Source: Candidatus Woesearchaeota archaeon (lineage in GTDB: Archaea > Nanobdellota > Nanobdellia > Woesearchaeales > UBA11576). Taken from it: a stretch of 64,000 nt of DNA. This document shows, piece after piece, positions 52,907 to 60,912 of the stretch (the stretch's first letter is position 1; each line of letters starts with the position of its first letter). Position numbers and translations under genes: made by a program. Below the pieces are notes generated by a model. That model made no database searches. It worked only from the letters and a program-made list of their open reading frames with translations, and was not told the origin of the DNA. The DNA lies in assembly GCA_018668595.1 (NCBI GenBank), contig JABJCP010000001.1, positions 1 through 64,000 on the forward strand, in the 5' to 3' direction.

Positions 52907-53431
52907 ATGATTGAATTAGAAAAAACATTTCTTGCAAAAACACTTCCCGATAATTTAAAAAATTGCAAATTTAAAGAGATTATTGATGTTTATATTCCTA
53001 AAACTAGCGAGCATCCAAAACTGCGACTTAGAAAAAATGGAGACAAATTCGAATTTACAAAAAAGAATCCAGTTAATGATGATGATGCTTCTCATCAAAA
53101 AGAGCAAACAATTATTCTTACAGAAACAGAATTCAATGTATTAAATTTACAGTTAGAAGGAAAGCAAGTTCGTAAACTAAGATACTTTTATGAACACAAC
53201 GAACAAATTGCTGAATTTGATATTTTTCAAAATGAATTAAAAGGTCTTGTATTAATTGATTTCGAATTTCCAAATATGGATGAAAAAGATAATTTTCAAA
53301 TGCCTGATTTTTGTCTTTTTGACATAACTCAAGAAATTTTTATTGCAGGCGGAATGATTTGCGGCAAATCATATGCAGACATGGAACATAAACTTAATCG
53401 ATTTAATTACAAAAAGTTATTTCTAGATTAA
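52907..53431 (+). CDS. CYTH-domain (triphosphate tunnel metalloenzyme-like) protein
   Basis: 174 aa. The N-terminal MIELEKTFLAK carries the ExExK signature of CYTH enzymes. LRLRKNGDKFEFTKK supplies the basic strand of the tunnel, and IAEFDIFQNELKGLVLIDFEF the acidic strands. Family members hydrolyse triphosphates (ThTPase, RNA triphosphatase) or make cAMP. The substrate is unknown. It stands alone between two minus-strand radical SAM operons. Confidence 0.82.
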   Translation: MIELEKTFLAKTLPDNLKNCKFKEIIDVYIPKTSEHPKLRLRKNGDKFEFTKKNPVNDDDASHQKEQTIILTETEFNVLNLQLEGKQVRKLRYFYEHNEQIAEFDIFQNELKGLVLIDFEFPNMDEKDNFQMPDFCLFDITQEIFIAGGMICGKSYADMEHKLNRFNYKKLFLD

Positions 53432-53462
53432 AAAAAATAATAATTTTCAAATATTAAAAAAA

Positions 53463-54470
53463 TCACCCCCCAACATACCTCCCCCTCTCAAAATGCTCAA
53501 GTGCAATTCTCAAACTTTCTTTAAATCCTTCTTTTGTAGAATCGCCAAATATTTTCCACCTACATAACGAAACCTTAAAATCAGGCAATAGTTTTATATG
53601 ATGTAGTCCTGCGTGACAAGGATATTGATCGCAAACCGAACACAAGTCACTATATTGCCCTCCCCCTATAAGTGACTTAAAGCTAACAAAAATATTATCT
53701 AATTTGTATATCAACACAGGCACTCCAAAATTCCGAGTATAATCATGAACATAAATTTCATTGCTCACACAATCTATGTATCTACGGTGATCTTCTAATG
53801 AAGTTTTCAATTCATCCCATTTACAAAACTGAGACGGTACAGATATTGATTCTAGCAAACTTAAATTTGTTGGAACTTTTTTGCAAAAACGAATCATATC
53901 AATAATTTCATGACAATTGATTTTCGTGATTACCATATTTAATCTTTTCAATAATCCTTTTTCTTTTAGATCAAATATTGTTTCAACAACTTTTGTAAAC
54001 TTATTTTTCGTTCCAGTAATTTTATTAAATTGATTACCTTGTAAAGAGTCAAGACTAACAACAATATCTAAGTATGGAGAACTGAAAAACTTAGTTAACT
54101 GCTTAAGCAATTTAGAACTTATCACACCATTTGTATTCACTATAACATATTTTTTCTTGGAAACAATATAGCTAATCATTTCAATTATGTCTTTATGCAA
54201 AAAAGGTTCGCCACCAGTTATTCTAAAATCTTCAATACCTAACTCAATTGCACAATCAACCATAAATTTAAAATCAGAAAAACTTAAAGATTCTTTTCCA
54301 GATCCTAGCGTAACTTCACCACCTTGTCGACAATAAATACAATTAAAATTACACTTACCTGTAATAGGTATTGCAGCATAAGGTTTTATTTTTTTATCAT
54401 CATTAATGTATTCGTCCAATCTAGAAACACAATCTATTTTATTACCCCTAATAGTAGTTCCAAAATCCAC
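53463..54470 (-). CDS. MoaA-like radical SAM protein, third gene of operon
   Basis: 335 aa from a GTG start one base after the TAG of the upstream gene, with GAGGGGG 8 bases ahead. GKCNFNCIYCRQGG (CxxxCxxC, ~residue 40) is followed by DFRITGGEPFLHKD (GGEP), DIVVSLDSLQG and NMVITK. C-terminal cysteines in DLCSVCDQYPCH and VSLCRW suggest a second Fe-S site as in MoaA. The usual molybdopterin genes are absent nearby, so the substrate may instead be tied to its operon partners. Confidence 0.85.
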   Translation of the reverse strand: MDFGTTIRGNKIDCVSRLDEYINDDKKIKPYAAIPITGKCNFNCIYCRQGGEVTLGSGKESLSFSDFKFMVDCAIELGIEDFRITGGEPFLHKDIIEMISYIVSKKKYVIVNTNGVISSKLLKQLTKFFSSPYLDIVVSLDSLQGNQFNKITGTKNKFTKVVETIFDLKEKGLLKRLNMVITKINCHEIIDMIRFCKKVPTNLSLLESISVPSQFCKWDELKTSLEDHRRYIDCVSNEIYVHDYTRNFGVPVLIYKLDNIFVSFKSLIGGGQYSDLCSVCDQYPCHAGLHHIKLLPDFKVSLCRWKIFGDSTKEGFKESLRIALEHFERGRYVGG

Positions 54471-54471
54471 A

Positions 54472-54885
54472 CTAATCGCCCCCTCTTAGAATTTGCGGAA
54501 TTTTATCCCTTCCAATAATTCTCACCTTAACTTTTTTTTTACCAAGAATAAATGATTTCATCAACCTGTGAAGACCATCTAAAATTAGCCATCTCCCTTT
54601 GTTTTCCATTATGTCAATGGAATATTTCAAATCTGCATTTTCTACTCGACAAAATTGTCTTTCATCACAACCAGGATTTTTTATCACATCAATTGGTTTG
54701 ATACATTTTCGACCAGAATTATCTCTTAAGAAAGGGATTTCAAAATGCCATTCTAATTCAGAAATATTCATTTCAGTAACAGGCACTCTAAGTTTCCATA
54801 CTTTTTGTTTATCCCACTTAAAATCAAATCCAATGTCTTTGATTATTCGAGGAACTTCAGGAATTCCAAGATTTTCTTCAAACAT
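54472..54885 (-). CDS. ParB/sulfiredoxin-fold-like protein (137 aa)
   Basis: LILDGLHRLMKSFILGKKKVK is the DGxHRxxA-like motif of the ParB N-terminal/sulfiredoxin fold, which binds nucleotides. The segment before it (FCRVENADLKYSIDIMENKGR) is consistent with that fold. The gene overlaps the upstream gene by 8 bp and is followed by the radical SAM gene after one base. ParB-like domains occur as CTPases, DNases or phosphotransferases. Here a substrate-activation role is conceivable (inference). Confidence 0.78.
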   Translation of the reverse strand: MFEENLGIPEVPRIIKDIGFDFKWDKQKVWKLRVPVTEMNISELEWHFEIPFLRDNSGRKCIKPIDVIKNPGCDERQFCRVENADLKYSIDIMENKGRWLILDGLHRLMKSFILGKKKVKVRIIGRDKIPQILRGGD

Positions 54886-55540
54886 TTTTCAAATCCTCAT
54901 CAATATTTCGTTCACATGAAAAAAAACTAGATTCAACAAAACCCTCATAATCCGCATCAGAATTATAATAAAAACAAAGAGTTGATTTTCTACCATTAAT
55001 ATTAAAATTAGGAAAATATAAATGACCTAACTCAAAAAAATCTTTTACAAACATATCTCCATGATCGCTCCGAGTAATTAATTCATCTATAGAATTTAGT
55101 TCTCTTTTAGTACCCATCACATACTTCCGAGACTTTCTATCCCGCTTAGTGTCATATGCTATAACTGGAAAATCCACGTTGTCAAAATTTAAGGGTTCAC
55201 GATTAGTCGAACCAGAAATTATCCAAGCCATTGTTTGAGTGAAGGACGCCGACCCAGCACATTCCTTAATTAAAATACCATGATCCAATGCATAATGAAA
55301 TAAATTCCAATCTTTATAGAGATACTTTTTTAATTCTAAATTGCCAATTTTTGAATTATACAATATTTTTTGTTTTTCTGAAAGCTTATTCTCTACATCT
55401 TCAAGTTTCTTTGAAAACTCATTCTTCATATGTTCAAGTTTCGTTTCTGCAACATCAATCTCGCCCTTTAACTTATCGTGCAGTTCTTTAACTTCTAAAG
55501 CTACGTTCATATCTAAATTCAAATCAGTTTCTTCATCCAT
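54878..55540 (-). CDS. Coiled-coil protein of unknown function, first gene of operon (220 aa)
   Basis: The start is the ATG at 55540, 8 bases after GGAGG; an earlier in-frame ATG lies 5' of that site. Residues ~18-65 are a coiled coil (LHDKLKGEIDVAETKLEHMK and following). The rest is globular with SASFTQTMAWIISGS, VIAYDTKRDRKSRKYVMG and LCFYYNSDADYEGFV. No family was recognised. It is tightly coupled to the ParB-like and radical SAM genes. Confidence 0.75.
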   Translation of the reverse strand: MDEETDLNLDMNVALEVKELHDKLKGEIDVAETKLEHMKNEFSKKLEDVENKLSEKQKILYNSKIGNLELKKYLYKDWNLFHYALDHGILIKECAGSASFTQTMAWIISGSTNREPLNFDNVDFPVIAYDTKRDRKSRKYVMGTKRELNSIDELITRSDHGDMFVKDFFELGHLYFPNFNINGRKSTLCFYYNSDADYEGFVESSFFSCERNIDEDLKNV

Positions 55541-55589
55541 TCTTCTACCCTCCAAAATCACCTCTAACCCAAATTAAACATCAAAACGA

Positions 55590-55632
55590 TATATAATCTA
55601 TTCATATGAATCATATGCAAACATTTATATAG
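55590..55632. promoter_or_regulatory. Divergent promoter with TTCATATGAA palindrome
   Basis: TTCATATGAA (55601-55610) is a perfect palindrome followed by the related TCATATGCAA. It lies between a minus TATA (ATTATATATCG, complement of about 55588-55598) and a plus TATA (ATTTATATAG, about 55624-55633, ~25 bp before ATG 55655). One regulator could control both sides. Confidence 0.5.
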
Positions 55633-55654
55633 AAAATACCCCTAAAAAAAGAAC

Positions 55655-56437
55655 ATGAGACGTAAATTGATTTGTCAAAGAGGTTCTTTTACCTTGACCC
55701 TTCCTAAAGACTGGGCTAAAGCAAATAATCTAAAGCCAGGAGATGAAATAGATATTAATGAAATTCAAGGCGAGTTAATAATTAATAGCCCTAATTATTC
55801 CGCAGAGAAAGAATATGTAGAAGATATTTCAACCTATTCAGACAGGTTTCTTAGAAATTTATTAAATCAATTATACAATTCAAACTACACAAAAATCATA
55901 TTAATAACAAAAAACAAAAAACAAATTACCTTAATAAAAAAATTGACATCCCTGTTTTTAGTTGGCTTTGAAATAATTTCAACAAAAAACAACAGAATTA
56001 TTCTCGAAGTTTTAATTCAAAGCAAAATAGAAAATTTTGAAAAATTTTTATCAAAACTAATTTCTTGTGTTTCATATAGTTTTGAAATAAATAATTCCAA
56101 TGAATTAAAAAGAATCACAAAAAAAACTACTCAGTACAAAAATCTTTGTAAACGATTGTTGTCAAGTTCTGTCAAAGATGGAAAAAAAATAGCATATTCT
56201 GAATTAGTTGCATTTCTATGTGAAATCAACCACATATTATTTCATTCCGCAGAAAAAAAAATCAAAAAGCGCAAAATAAAAAAAGCATTTGAATTAATAA
56301 TTAAAGGACTAAGAACCAATAATCTAGATGTAGTTAATTTAGGTCAAGAAATGATTCCTAACAACAATACACTCGAGAGAGCAGTTTATAATTTGTCAAA
56401 TGTAGTAATTGCTGTGATTGTAGCAGAACCAAAATGA
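55655..56437 (+). CDS. AbrB-PhoU domain regulator
   Basis: 260 aa. The N-terminal swapped-hairpin AbrB domain (MRRKLICQRGSFTLTLPKDW, NNLKPGDEIDI) is followed by about 200 mostly helical residues in the PhoU-like arrangement seen in archaeal phosphate-uptake regulators. No phosphate transporter is adjacent, so the target is uncertain. The promoter TATA is ~25 bp ahead, next to the TTCATATGAA palindrome, which this protein might bind (inference). Confidence 0.8.
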   Translation: MRRKLICQRGSFTLTLPKDWAKANNLKPGDEIDINEIQGELIINSPNYSAEKEYVEDISTYSDRFLRNLLNQLYNSNYTKIILITKNKKQITLIKKLTSLFLVGFEIISTKNNRIILEVLIQSKIENFEKFLSKLISCVSYSFEINNSNELKRITKKTTQYKNLCKRLLSSSVKDGKKIAYSELVAFLCEINHILFHSAEKKIKKRKIKKAFELIIKGLRTNNLDVVNLGQEMIPNNNTLERAVYNLSNVVIAVIVAEPK

Positions 56438-56472
56438 AAAAATTATTAAATCAACACACATTCAAATAAAAA

Positions 56473-56970
56473 ATGACATACTACATCATCATGCACGGAA
56501 CTTTAGGATCAGGAAAGTCTACTTGCGCAAAAAAACTCACAAAAATTCTAAACGCAGAAAGAATTGATATTGATGCAGTTCTTCGAGATAATAAACTAGA
56601 TCATCAAGCATCAGACTCAGCGTGTATTCCTGCAAAGAATTTTATTAAAGGTTTAGATATTGTTATCCCTCTTGCAAAAGATCTTCTAAAAAAAAATAAA
56701 ATAGCTATATTTGATGGTTGTCTTTATCATAAAGAAGTTTTAGATTACTTAATAGAACAATTAAAATTTCCAAACTACACATTTACACTAAAAACAAAAT
56801 TAGAAACTTGCATAAAACGCGATCAAAACAGAGAAAGAACTATTGGAGAAGGCGTTGCAAGAGAAGTATATGATTTAGTAAAAGAAAATGATTTCGGAAT
56901 AATTATTAATACGGATGATAAAACTGTTGATGAAACATTAAAAGAGATTAGGGATTGTTTGCCTACATGA
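56473..56970 (+). CDS. P-loop kinase-like protein (165 aa)
   Basis: IIMHGTLGSGKSTCAKKL is a Walker A (GxxGSGKST). ERIDIDAVLRDN resembles the substrate-binding DxD segment of small-molecule kinases. IKRDQNRERTIGEG (R-rich lid) and CLYHKEVLDYL follow. The pattern fits the AAA_33/zeta-toxin-like kinase group, which phosphorylates nucleosides, sugars, antibiotics or tRNA. The substrate is unknown. It is co-directional with the AbrB-PhoU gene, 35 bp apart. Confidence 0.84.
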   Translation: MTYYIIMHGTLGSGKSTCAKKLTKILNAERIDIDAVLRDNKLDHQASDSACIPAKNFIKGLDIVIPLAKDLLKKNKIAIFDGCLYHKEVLDYLIEQLKFPNYTFTLKTKLETCIKRDQNRERTIGEGVAREVYDLVKENDFGIIINTDDKTVDETLKEIRDCLPT

Positions 56971-57029
56971 ATAAATAAAATAATTGTGGACAACACAAAA
57001 CAAAAGTAACAAATTGTGGACAACAATTT

Positions 57030-57301
57030 TTAATCAATAGGTGATTTAATTCTCAATAAATTATTATTAGAAACTTTTGTATAAATTAACGTCGTACTAA
57101 TATTTGAATGACCTAATAATTTTTTAATATATCTTATGTCTGTTCCATTTTCTAAAAGATGTGTTGCAAAACTATGTCTTAAAGTGTGAGGCGTTACATT
57201 CTTTTTTATTTTTGATTTAATTGCTACTTTTGTTATTATTTCTTGCATGGTTCTTGCAGTATATTTTGTGTTTCTGTTTGTTTTGAATATAAATCCTGTT
57301 T
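57030..57301 (-). pseudogene. Tyrosine recombinase C-terminal remnant (XerA/IntI type)
   Basis: An open frame of about 90 codons from an upstream in-frame stop reads [59 protein letters not shown] and ends RIKSPID. It holds the HxxR (HTLRH), LGH and catalytic Tyr (IYT) motifs but lacks the core-binding domain and the first Arg and Lys. The ATG at 57248 would give only 72 aa. The SPLD-like end occurs in both archaeal XerA and integron integrases, so the parent type cannot be decided. Confidence 0.75.
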
Positions 57302-57331
57302 TTTCTTAGTCTAATATTTTTAAATTCTTTT

Positions 57332-58186
57332 TTACTTTTTGCTTTTAATTAGTTTTTTCTTCTTTTTCTCAGTCAAATGTAAATAATTTTCGTTAGAAGC
57401 AACTTTTTCACCAGTTTCTCTTTCAAGCTGTTTTCTTGCAGTTCCCGCAACAGCTCCTCCCCGTTTCGCAGCATCTTTATTTTCAACAAATCCAAGCGCA
57501 TCTTTCTTTCGTGCTATTTTTGTTGTTGATGATTCTCCAAGCATTGTAAAAATTAATTCTAAATCCTCCATATGGTCTCTAAGATTTTCACTTTTCAACC
57601 CTTTAAGCTTCTTATATTCGCTAGGAGTTAAGCCAAAAGTTGCTTTAGAAATCTCTGCAGTTAAAATTGCATATTCTTTTTGATCTTTTACTCCTCTTTT
57701 ATCCCATTCATCAGTCAACTCGTCTCTAATTGCAATTCCCCTAACTCGCTTTTCAATCCAATCATCAGAATAACCTTTGGCTCTGAAAATTTCTTTCATT
57801 CTTCTTTGAGCCAGTTCTGGATTTTCAATCTCTTGTATTCTCTCGTGTCCTACTTTAGCAAGCCAGATTTTAAGAGGTTCTGCTTTTTTAGATGGAACAG
57901 ATTGAATTATTCTAAAAGTAGACTGCGTATTAGCACAATCAGTTAATCTTAACTTACCATCTGGAGCAGGTAATTTCAAACGGTGACAGTTTGTCACCAC
58001 TTCACTTCCTTCTTCCCTTAGCCTTTGACTGAGTTTATTCCAGTATTTTCTAGCTTTTAAATGATCTTCTTGTTCAGTTAGAACTGCAATAATGTCAACT
58101 ATAGAATAATACCATTCATCATCATGCCACAATCTTCTAATTCCTTTTCCTTGAAAAACAATAAGTGATTTGTTTTTATCTACCAT
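57332..58186 (-). CDS. BRO-N domain protein (DinD-like)
   Basis: 284 aa. A BRO-N domain at ~8-125 (GIRRLWHDDEWYYSIVDIIAVL, ARKYWNKLSQRL, RLTDCANTQSTFRIIQSVPS). The C-terminal half (IRDELTDEWDKRGV, AILTAEISKATFGLTPSEYK, TKIARKKDALGF) matches DNA-damage-inducible DinD-like proteins. BRO-N proteins bind DNA and often occur on phage or plasmid DNA. It sits next to the recombinase remnant, which supports a mobile origin. Confidence 0.85.
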   Translation of the reverse strand: MVDKNKSLIVFQGKGIRRLWHDDEWYYSIVDIIAVLTEQEDHLKARKYWNKLSQRLREEGSEVVTNCHRLKLPAPDGKLRLTDCANTQSTFRIIQSVPSKKAEPLKIWLAKVGHERIQEIENPELAQRRMKEIFRAKGYSDDWIEKRVRGIAIRDELTDEWDKRGVKDQKEYAILTAEISKATFGLTPSEYKKLKGLKSENLRDHMEDLELIFTMLGESSTTKIARKKDALGFVENKDAAKRGGAVAGTARKQLERETGEKVASNENYLHLTEKKKKKLIKSKK

Positions 58187-58249
58187 CTTTCACATTAAAA
58201 ACAACTACATGTTTAAATATTTAGCCCCCAATTCTTAGACATAAATGAA

Positions 58250-58330
58250 AGTGTCACTTGATACTATGTCTGGATGGCTCACTGTGTTCGCTTGAATAAA
58301 AATCCCCCTCACCCTCCAGACAGTAACACT
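58250..58330. repeat. Imperfect inverted repeat, about 80 bp
   Basis: AGTGTCACT and GTCTGGATGG (58250-58258, 58268-58277) pair with CCCTCCAGAC and AGTAACACT (58312-58330), with one mismatch in each arm. The loop contains GGCTCACTGTGTTCGCTTGA, which matches the start of repeat copy a. No canonical attC core boxes are present. Confidence 0.5.
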
Positions 58331-58409
58331 CCCTTCGGGCGGATTGATAAATAATTCAAAAACTTTCTCCGCTAACGCTCCGAATCCCTCCCACTTCATA
58401 GACAAGAGG

Positions 58410-58513
58410 ATTTAACAGCAACTATGCGATTACGTTCCAGTCGCCACTACGTAGCTCCTTTCACTTCATCCAACTTTTCCTTCAAGAAACTTCGCATAGT
58501 TGCGACGTTAAAC
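58410..58513. repeat. attC-like site (repeat copy h)
   Basis: ATTTAAC (58410-58416) fits RYYYAAC and GTTAAAC (58507-58513) fits GTTRRRY, the two core sites of integron attC. Between them CAACTATGCGA (58419-58429) pairs perfectly with TCGCATAGTTG (58492-58502). Spacers of unequal length (AG and CGAC) leave unpaired bases, and the loop is about 62 bp. A total of 104 bp fits known attC sizes. No functional proof. Confidence 0.65.
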
Positions 58514-58581
58514 TCAATTTTTTAATATTGCAACAAAATAAAAAAGAACAAATAAATAATCAAAATTACATTCTCAGAAAA

Positions 58582-58908
58582 TCAACATCTTTCAAACACA
58601 AAATTTTCAAAACAATCGCCACCTCTAGAAAATACAACAAATTGTTTAGCCTCAGGAAATCTAGTTTTATATTTAGGCAACTGATGCTTAATGTAATGAT
58701 CAACCAATCCTCTATGTGCTTTAACTTCAATAATTGCAGTAGCAGGTTCTTGCAATTCATAATCTATTCCAGTTACCATTATATCTATATCTCCATATTG
58801 ACTTAGAGATACTTCTGTCTCAATGGTTGAATCATACATTTCGATATGCGCTTCTAATAAAACTTGGTTATTTACTATTTCATCAATTATTCTGTTATGT
58901 AAGTTCAT
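58582..58908 (-). CDS. Small PD-(D/E)XK nuclease-like protein (108 aa)
   Basis: YGDIDIMVTG (Asp) and ATAIIEVKAHRGL (ExK) form the nuclease signature. IKHQLPKYKTRFPEAKQFVVFS is the following helix and strand. It is the size of a single-domain Holliday-junction-resolvase-like or VRR-type nuclease, but the specific family is not clear. It directly follows the attC-like site. Confidence 0.78.
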   Translation of the reverse strand: MNLHNRIIDEIVNNQVLLEAHIEMYDSTIETEVSLSQYGDIDIMVTGIDYELQEPATAIIEVKAHRGLVDHYIKHQLPKYKTRFPEAKQFVVFSRGGDCFENFVFERC

Positions 58909-58943
58909 ATTTCTTGTTTGTTAATAATTATTTATTTGGTTAT

Positions 58944-59849
58944 TCATTTCTTCCTAACCTTCTTAGAAAAATAACATCTATCATATTCGACAATGTCTTG
59001 GAAACTAACGTCTTGAGATAACCTATTTAGTATTAATTGAATTGCATCTTCTTTTTTATCCACGTCCGCCAATTCGCTAATGTTCATAAATCCGCCGTGA
59101 CAAGCATACATACAATACTGCAACTGGCCATCATAGCCAACATAAATTTCTCCAGGATGCTTAAAAACAGTACAAGTATTTACTCCTATTTTTTGTTGTT
59201 CTTCAGGCAAATTTTTTGCTCTTCCAACAGGAATTGCTTGAGGCATGCCATTATCATCAGAACACTTTTCAATCAAATATCCAACAAGCATGCCCGCACC
59301 ACCAATAATTGTTGATGCTAATAACACTTTGCCAAGAATATTTTTTGATTTTGATGAATATCCAAATTTGTTTGGATTAAAACCTTGTTCTTTAATATAT
59401 TGTCTAATTTCAGAAACATCTTCCCAATTAATTGAATGATATTTTTCATCAGGCGAAGCAACAATAAATCTTGGTTCTGCTCTTACGAGTGCTTCGAGTA
59501 ATTCTTTTCTATTAGTTTTATTTCTAGACGACAAAGCAAAGCCACTAGTTAATATTTCTAATCTAGAATGCAAAGATAACTTATCTAGAATTTGTATGAT
59601 ATCGGGATGTAGTAGCGGATCTCCTCCACTCAATCCAATATTAAGTCCTTCTGGTTTATCTTGTTTTAGTAAATTAATAAAATGGAACAAATTATCTGAA
59701 TCAATAAATCTTGCTCGACTAGAAGTTTCGGAAACTGCATTCATGTAACAATGAGCGCATCTATCATAACAAGAATTAACAGGATAAATATGTAAATTTC
59801 CTTCTTGTAATGAAACTTCATAATTTTTTAAAGCTGTTTCTTTTTTCAT
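58944..59849 (-). CDS. Radical SAM protein with inserted hydrophobic helix
   Basis: 301 aa. The cluster motif is NSCYDRCAHCYMNA (CxxxCxxC, ~residue 27), then NIGLSGGDPLLHPD (GGDP) and LEILTSGF. Around residues 180-205 an unusual hydrophobic run (LGKVLLASTIIGGAGMLVGY) interrupts the barrel and could be a membrane hairpin. C-terminal VNTCTVFKHPGEIYVGYDG, YCMYACHGG and YDRCYF cysteines suggest an additional Fe-S cluster. It is coupled by strand to the 277-aa gene upstream. Confidence 0.82.
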   Translation of the reverse strand: MKKETALKNYEVSLQEGNLHIYPVNSCYDRCAHCYMNAVSETSSRARFIDSDNLFHFINLLKQDKPEGLNIGLSGGDPLLHPDIIQILDKLSLHSRLEILTSGFALSSRNKTNRKELLEALVRAEPRFIVASPDEKYHSINWEDVSEIRQYIKEQGFNPNKFGYSSKSKNILGKVLLASTIIGGAGMLVGYLIEKCSDDNGMPQAIPVGRAKNLPEEQQKIGVNTCTVFKHPGEIYVGYDGQLQYCMYACHGGFMNISELADVDKKEDAIQLILNRLSQDVSFQDIVEYDRCYFSKKVRKK

Positions 59850-59901
59850 TTTAGAATTTAATTATTTCAAAATATTTTTAGGTTAACACAGCCATTTAAT
59901 T

Positions 59902-60735
59902 TTATTGAAAAGATCCATAACATTCTATCATATCTCCAGGAATGTGTTTTTTCTTTACCAAATATTCAAATCCTGTTTCAATTATATCATACTCCATGTC
60001 TTTATGAAATTCTTTTAGACCTTGCATCCGATTACTCATAGGAGACGCAATATCGTGACTTTTCATACTATCTGTTTGATAAACATCTAATTCAAAATCA
60101 TGCCTTAATTTAATATACCAGTCGACAATACTTAAAGTAACTAAACCATATAATAATAATTTAGGATTTTTTAATTTGATTTGGTACTGAGATTTTCCAT
60201 AACGATACGTCCCACAAGGTATTTCTTTACCATCGCTAAAATTAACTGATTCTTCTTGAGGTTCTGGAGTTGTACAAATTCCATCACCAGATATTTGGCC
60301 ATAAATTTTAGGGGGCAACTTTCCAAATTGCTCATAAAATCCAACTGGCGAATATAAACCCATGCTTGCGACAACACCAGGACTTAAGTGAGTTGAATGA
60401 AATAATTCTAATTCTTCAGGGTTTTGAGAAAGGGGTAATGAATGAGATAATTCTTTCAAAAATGAAATTGCTTCTTGAAATGATTGTGCAGTTTCAATAG
60501 ATTTTTTTGCAGGCATTACAATATCGGTAAATTCTGTCGGAAAATCAACCATCAATATTTGATTGTATGCATAATCATATAGTTTTGCCTCTTTAGAAAA
60601 TCTTCCTAGTTCACATAATTCAATTATTTTCTCAGGAGCAAGGCCAACACCAATCCCCATAGCAGAAGGTTTTATTCCATAAGGATAAAAACCAAAATCT
60701 TCCAAAAGACCAGAATAAAATAGCATATTTTCCAT
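59902..60735 (-). CDS. Hypothetical protein upstream of radical SAM gene (277 aa)
   Basis: It begins MENMLFYSGLLEDFGFYPYG. It contains GIGVGLAPEKIIELCELGRFS, a Gly/Pro-rich middle (FHSTHLSPGVVASMGLYSPV) and a C-terminal helical part (MSNRMQGLKEFHKDMEYDII). No family was recognised. TTTATAAAC with CAGAAAA (60758-60772, minus) ~24 bp ahead of the ATG is a full BRE-TATA match, so this gene probably heads a two-gene operon with the radical SAM gene. Confidence 0.7.
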   Translation of the reverse strand: MENMLFYSGLLEDFGFYPYGIKPSAMGIGVGLAPEKIIELCELGRFSKEAKLYDYAYNQILMVDFPTEFTDIVMPAKKSIETAQSFQEAISFLKELSHSLPLSQNPEELELFHSTHLSPGVVASMGLYSPVGFYEQFGKLPPKIYGQISGDGICTTPEPQEESVNFSDGKEIPCGTYRYGKSQYQIKLKNPKLLLYGLVTLSIVDWYIKLRHDFELDVYQTDSMKSHDIASPMSNRMQGLKEFHKDMEYDIIETGFEYLVKKKHIPGDMIECYGSFQ

Positions 60736-60814
60736 AATAGAGACGGAAAATGAACTTATTTATAAACTTTTCTGTTTTTTGACACTTGGCAGTGGTAAAA
60801 ATTCAAACAACAAC

Positions 60815-60912
60815 CTTTATAAACACCCATTTTCTCAAAGATATTTATTATAATTACATAAATCCCGTTAACTATCGTCTTTAATGGCTGATAGGAGGGT
60901 GGAGATTATCCG
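60815..60912 (+). promoter_or_regulatory. Promoter and leader of the ribosomal operon, with short upstream ORF
   Basis: CTTTATAAAC (60815-60824) is the TATA box. The leader contains ATG at 60884 opening a ten-codon ORF (MADRRVEIIR) whose TGA overlaps the uL1 ATG (ATGA, 60913-60916). AGGAGGG and GGTGGAG lie inside it. In archaea uL1 can repress its own mRNA, so the leader may include the binding structure; this is not shown. Confidence 0.55.

Noticed and set aside
41107-57301. The two recombinase fragments considered as one gene split by an insertion
   Set aside because: Both read on the minus strand but the N-terminal piece lies at the lower coordinate, the wrong order for one split gene, and the middle of the catalytic domain is missing.
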